Assembly (NCBI GenBank): GCA_001275005.1
Contig: JWZX01002461.1
Location: forward strand, 1 to 30,101
Reading direction: 5' to 3'
Source: Chrysochromulina tobinii
Taxonomy: Eukaryota; Haptophyta; Prymnesiales; Chrysochromulinaceae
DNA length: 30,101 bases
Shown: positions 27,390 to 30,101 of the stretch, in pieces
Layout of the letters: each line of letters begins with the position of its first letter
How positions within the stretch are numbered: the first letter of the stretch is position 1
Made by a program: the position numbers and the translations under genes
Notes under the pieces: generated by a model
Database searches by the model: none
Told to the model about the DNA's origin: nothing
The model's input: only the letters and a program-made list of their open reading frames with translations

Positions 27390-30101
27390 TCACAGCTCGT
27401 CACGGCGGAACCTGCCAGACTGGCTCATTCGGCGGTGCATCACCTCGGCCTGCAGGAGCCATGCCTCCGCTGCCTGATGATCCATCCTGCTCAGCTCCGG
27501 GAGCTGCAGGTCAGTCGCCTTGGCGAGGCCCTTGATGCGCCGGCGCTGACGGGCAGTGAGCTGCCCGGGCTGAGCTGGGTCGGTCGCAGTGCGGCCTGAA
27601 CCCGTACTCACATGCGTGGCGTGGCGGGGGCTTAGGAGGCGCCCCGTGATTTCAGCCATCTCGGCGTCGGTGGGTGGGTCGGGCAGATGCATCGGGCAGT
27701 CGGTGCGCGGCGCCGTCAGGTCCTGATGAGGCAGATCATCAGTGGCAATCAGTAGCAATCGGTAGCAATCAATGGCAATCAGCGCTCGAGCGCCGCCGCG
27801 TCCCACCAGCTCCTTTGAGAAATCACCCGCCCATTCGTCACGCCTCGTGAGGTAGTTAGGTAGGTCGAAGATTGTCTTCAACGCTGAGAGGAGCGAGGAA
27901 TGCTCGTATTTGGAAGTGGGCGTTGGCCCGTCCGGATCGTGGATCACCTTGCCTTTGCTCACCCACGGCGAGATGAGAAGGGAGGGGACTCGCATGCCCA
28001 GCCAGTTCGTGTCTACCGTCGTGCCGCACTGGCCATACTCATCGTCTGGTCGCGGGATGCCCGCTGTCGGCAGGGGTGCGTGATCGTACCAGCCTCCCGA
28101 ATCATCATACGTGATGAAGAGCAACGTCTTGTTCCAGCCGGGGCCTGCTCGGAGCGCCTCGTACGTGTCCTTAAGCAGCTTCTCACCCAGCCGTATGTCG
28201 TGGCATGGGTGGTCGTCATTCGAGCCCTCGCCTGTCGTAGCGTTCGCGCCCTCGCGAGGTAGGATCCACGAGTAGGCTGGCAGTGTGCCCGTGCGTGCGC
28301 GATGATAAAACTCATCATACCGCTGGATCCCATCTGCGCCCTCCTTTGTGTTGAAGTACTCGACGAAGTAGACCCAGCTGCACAGAGAAAGCAAGCAGGG
28401 GGGTGGGGGTGGGGGGTTGGGGGGTCCTCAGAGACGGCGGCGCGGGTGCTTTGTGCTGACGATCGAGGCACGGGTGGCGAATCCAGGCCGGCTGAGGCGT
28501 GCTGCATCGATCGGCAGCTGCTGCGCTCACCTCGTGTCGTTGATGTAGTAGCGCCACTCATGCCCCGCCTCCGCGAGGCTCTCGAAGATGGTCTTCTGAG
28601 GGTACTTTTTGCCGCTCACGCACTGGAAATCCTGGCCTGTCTCGGTACAGCCCGCGTTTGTGCCGGTCATCAAGTACAGGTGGTTGGGCGTGGACGGGCC
28701 AGGGAAGGAGACGTGGTACTGGTCGAAAAGGGCAAACTCTTGTGCGAGCTTGATGTGAATGGGCACCTGCTCCGGCGAGAACTGGTGCACCGCCTCAGGC
28801 GCGGCGCCCGATAGAAGCCATCCGCCATGGTCGGTTTGGGGGAACTGGACGCAGCCTGCCCAGAAGCCAGTCTTTGTGTTCTCTGGTTCGGATCCGCATG
28901 GCTTGACACCGCCGTATGAGCCGTTGTACACGCCGCCGTACGGGCTGCATAGGCCGTAACCTCCCAGGGCAGAGCCAATGCCGCCCGTGCTGCCATCATA
29001 GGTCTTGTTTTGGTACGTGAGCGGCCACTTGCATGGCTTGTTGCGCCCTACGGTGCCTAAGCCATTCGTGCAGAGAGGCGGGCACCTGCCGCCCGGGCAG
29101 AGCTCAGGCAGTTTGTTGCCCGGGCACATGGGGTTGAAGCCGTCCCAGCTCGAGTTCCAGCCGAGCGGCGGTGCGCCCAGCCAAGGGCCGCCATCATGAC
29201 AAATGTAAAGGGCCGCGCCGTTCTGGACACACGCAGGAGGGCCGAGCGGCGGCGGCGGCGGCGCGACGCCAGGATCGCTCAGCTTTAGCGTCATCGCATC
29301 GGCGACGCCCGTGTACGAGGCCGAAACCCAACGGCCGCCCGAGCAGCCGCTGTCGCAGTAGGACACGTACTTGCCATCCGTCGTCTGGAGCGTGTATGTT
29401 CCGGTCACGTTGCGCACCACCAGCAGAGGCAGCGCCGCCTCCTCGGAGCACGAAGTGTGCATGAACATGTAGCTGCCGCCGCTCTGGGCCTGGTCGCACA
29501 GGTAGCCCTCGTACCCAGGCCACATGTTGCGCAGCTTATACAGGTCGGGCGTGCCCGAGACGGCCTCGAAGTACACGGGCATCGCGTCGCTCACAGACGT
29601 GTACGTGGCGCGAAGCCAGTGCTTGGTGTCGTCCGTCTCGCCGGGCGGGAGCGCCGTGTAGGCAAAGGAAACGTACTTGTCCTCGTTCGCATACGTGTTG
29701 TACAAGATCTGCGTCTTACGGTCGAGCGGGTGTGATGGGTCGAGGCCCCAGTCAGGGATGTTGACTGCACGCTCCTTGTCATAGCCGTCGTCTTTGTCCC
29801 CGTCGGGGTCGACGCCCCACTTCTCGGCTGCATCGTCATCGTCCCCAATCATTTCGATGTCGATGCCATGCTGGTAATGCGGCGTCTCGCCCGTTTTCAG
29901 CGGCGGCGTTGGAAAGCACTCCTTACCTGTCAGGCCATCAATCCTGCCAGTCAGTACGGGCTGAGCAAAGCCATAGAACATGTCGAATGGCCGATTCTCC
30001 ATGACGAGAAGCACCACATGTTCTATCGCCTCGGCGCCGGCAGTTTTCGCGTGACCAGCGCCAGTCTTCGCGCCGACGGCGAAGATGATAAGAAAGAGCT
30101 C
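27390..30101 (-). CDS. Phospholipase C/acid phosphatase-type phosphoesterase with RDEL tail (5' end off window)
   Basis: The N-terminus lies beyond the right edge. Exons are 30101-28531, 28377-27807 and 27722-27390; introns are 153 nt (GTGAGC...GTGCAG, phase 2) and 84 nt (GTGGGA...CATCAG, phase 0, in-frame); 824 aa are visible. The start of the visible frame is a hydrophobic signal-like segment (ELFLIIFAVGA). Motifs of the PLC/AcpA phosphoesterase family follow: ENRPFDMFYGF, FALFDQYHVSFPGPSTPNHL, LMTGTNAG, ITYDDSGGWYDH, RVPSLLISPWVSKGKV and SKYEHSSLLSALKTIFDLPNY. Residues about 136-276 form an insertion with two similar halves (KYVSFAY...W and KYVSYCD...W), resembling a fascin-like beta-trefoil. 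A Cys/Gly/Pro-rich segment follows it. The protein ends RRDEL, an ER-retention tetrapeptide. It likely hydrolyses phosphate esters or phospholipids in the secretory pathway; the substrate is not determined. Confidence 0.88.

Overview
This is GC-rich nuclear DNA from a unicellular eukaryote, most likely a haptophyte or another alga with a chlorophyll-c type secondary plastid. The reasons are short GT-AG introns (71-182 nt) found in most multi-domain genes, compact head-to-head and tail-to-tail gene packing, a signal peptide followed by an ALFIP-type plastid presequence, an LNR-like Cys module (CDNTC...DGECDDGGPG) of a kind I associate with such algae, a four-domain voltage-gated channel, and many Ala/Ser/Gln-rich simple repeats. 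I see no bacterial operon, rRNA, tRNA or CRISPR array. The species is an inference, not read from a marker gene.

Layout, left to right. 1-840 (-) is the N-terminal part of a secreted subtilisin/kexin-like protease that runs off the left edge. 1220-2518 (-) is a DDE integrase-type transposase with an in-frame 90-nt intron. An AT-rich stretch follows, then 2903-5377 (+), a SURF2-like protein with two SAP motifs. After a minisatellite comes 5981-7817 (-), a long coiled-coil protein with a frame break. 8112-9373 (-) is an EF-hand mitochondrial carrier, head-to-head with 9608-11682 (+), an SPX-RING-glycosyltransferase (GT4) fusion. 12410-14863 (-) is an Ala/Pro-rich protein with a plastid-type N-terminus. 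15323-20542 (-) is a four-domain voltage-gated cation channel, head-to-head with 20760-21937 (+), an SRPBCC-glutaredoxin fusion, which is tail-to-tail with 22003-22679 (-), a thioredoxin-fold secretory or plastid protein. That gene is head-to-head with 22941-24250 (+), a polytopic membrane protein. 25004-25461 (-) is a very small renin-receptor-like (ATP6AP2 C-terminus) membrane protein. 25615-26709 (-) is a discoidin-like protein, and 27390-30101 (-) is a phospholipase C/acid phosphatase-type phosphoesterase with a C-terminal RDEL, cut by the right edge.

The exon joins were found by reading GT/AG sites that restore known family motifs across frame changes. Two introns (in the transposase and the phosphoesterase) are multiples of three, so they look like coding sequence in a plain ORF translation. 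The genes do not form one pathway. Themes that recur are calcium (the four-domain channel with a C-terminal EF-hand region, and the EF-hand carrier), phosphate (the SPX sensor domain and the phosphoesterase) and redox (the glutaredoxin fusion and the thioredoxin-like gene, 65 bp apart).

The most unusual object is the SPX-RING-GT4 fusion. It joins an inositol-pyrophosphate/phosphate sensor, a ubiquitin-ligase RING and a sugar transferase with a C-terminal membrane anchor in one polypeptide, with the ligand-binding, zinc-binding and GT4 signature residues all intact.
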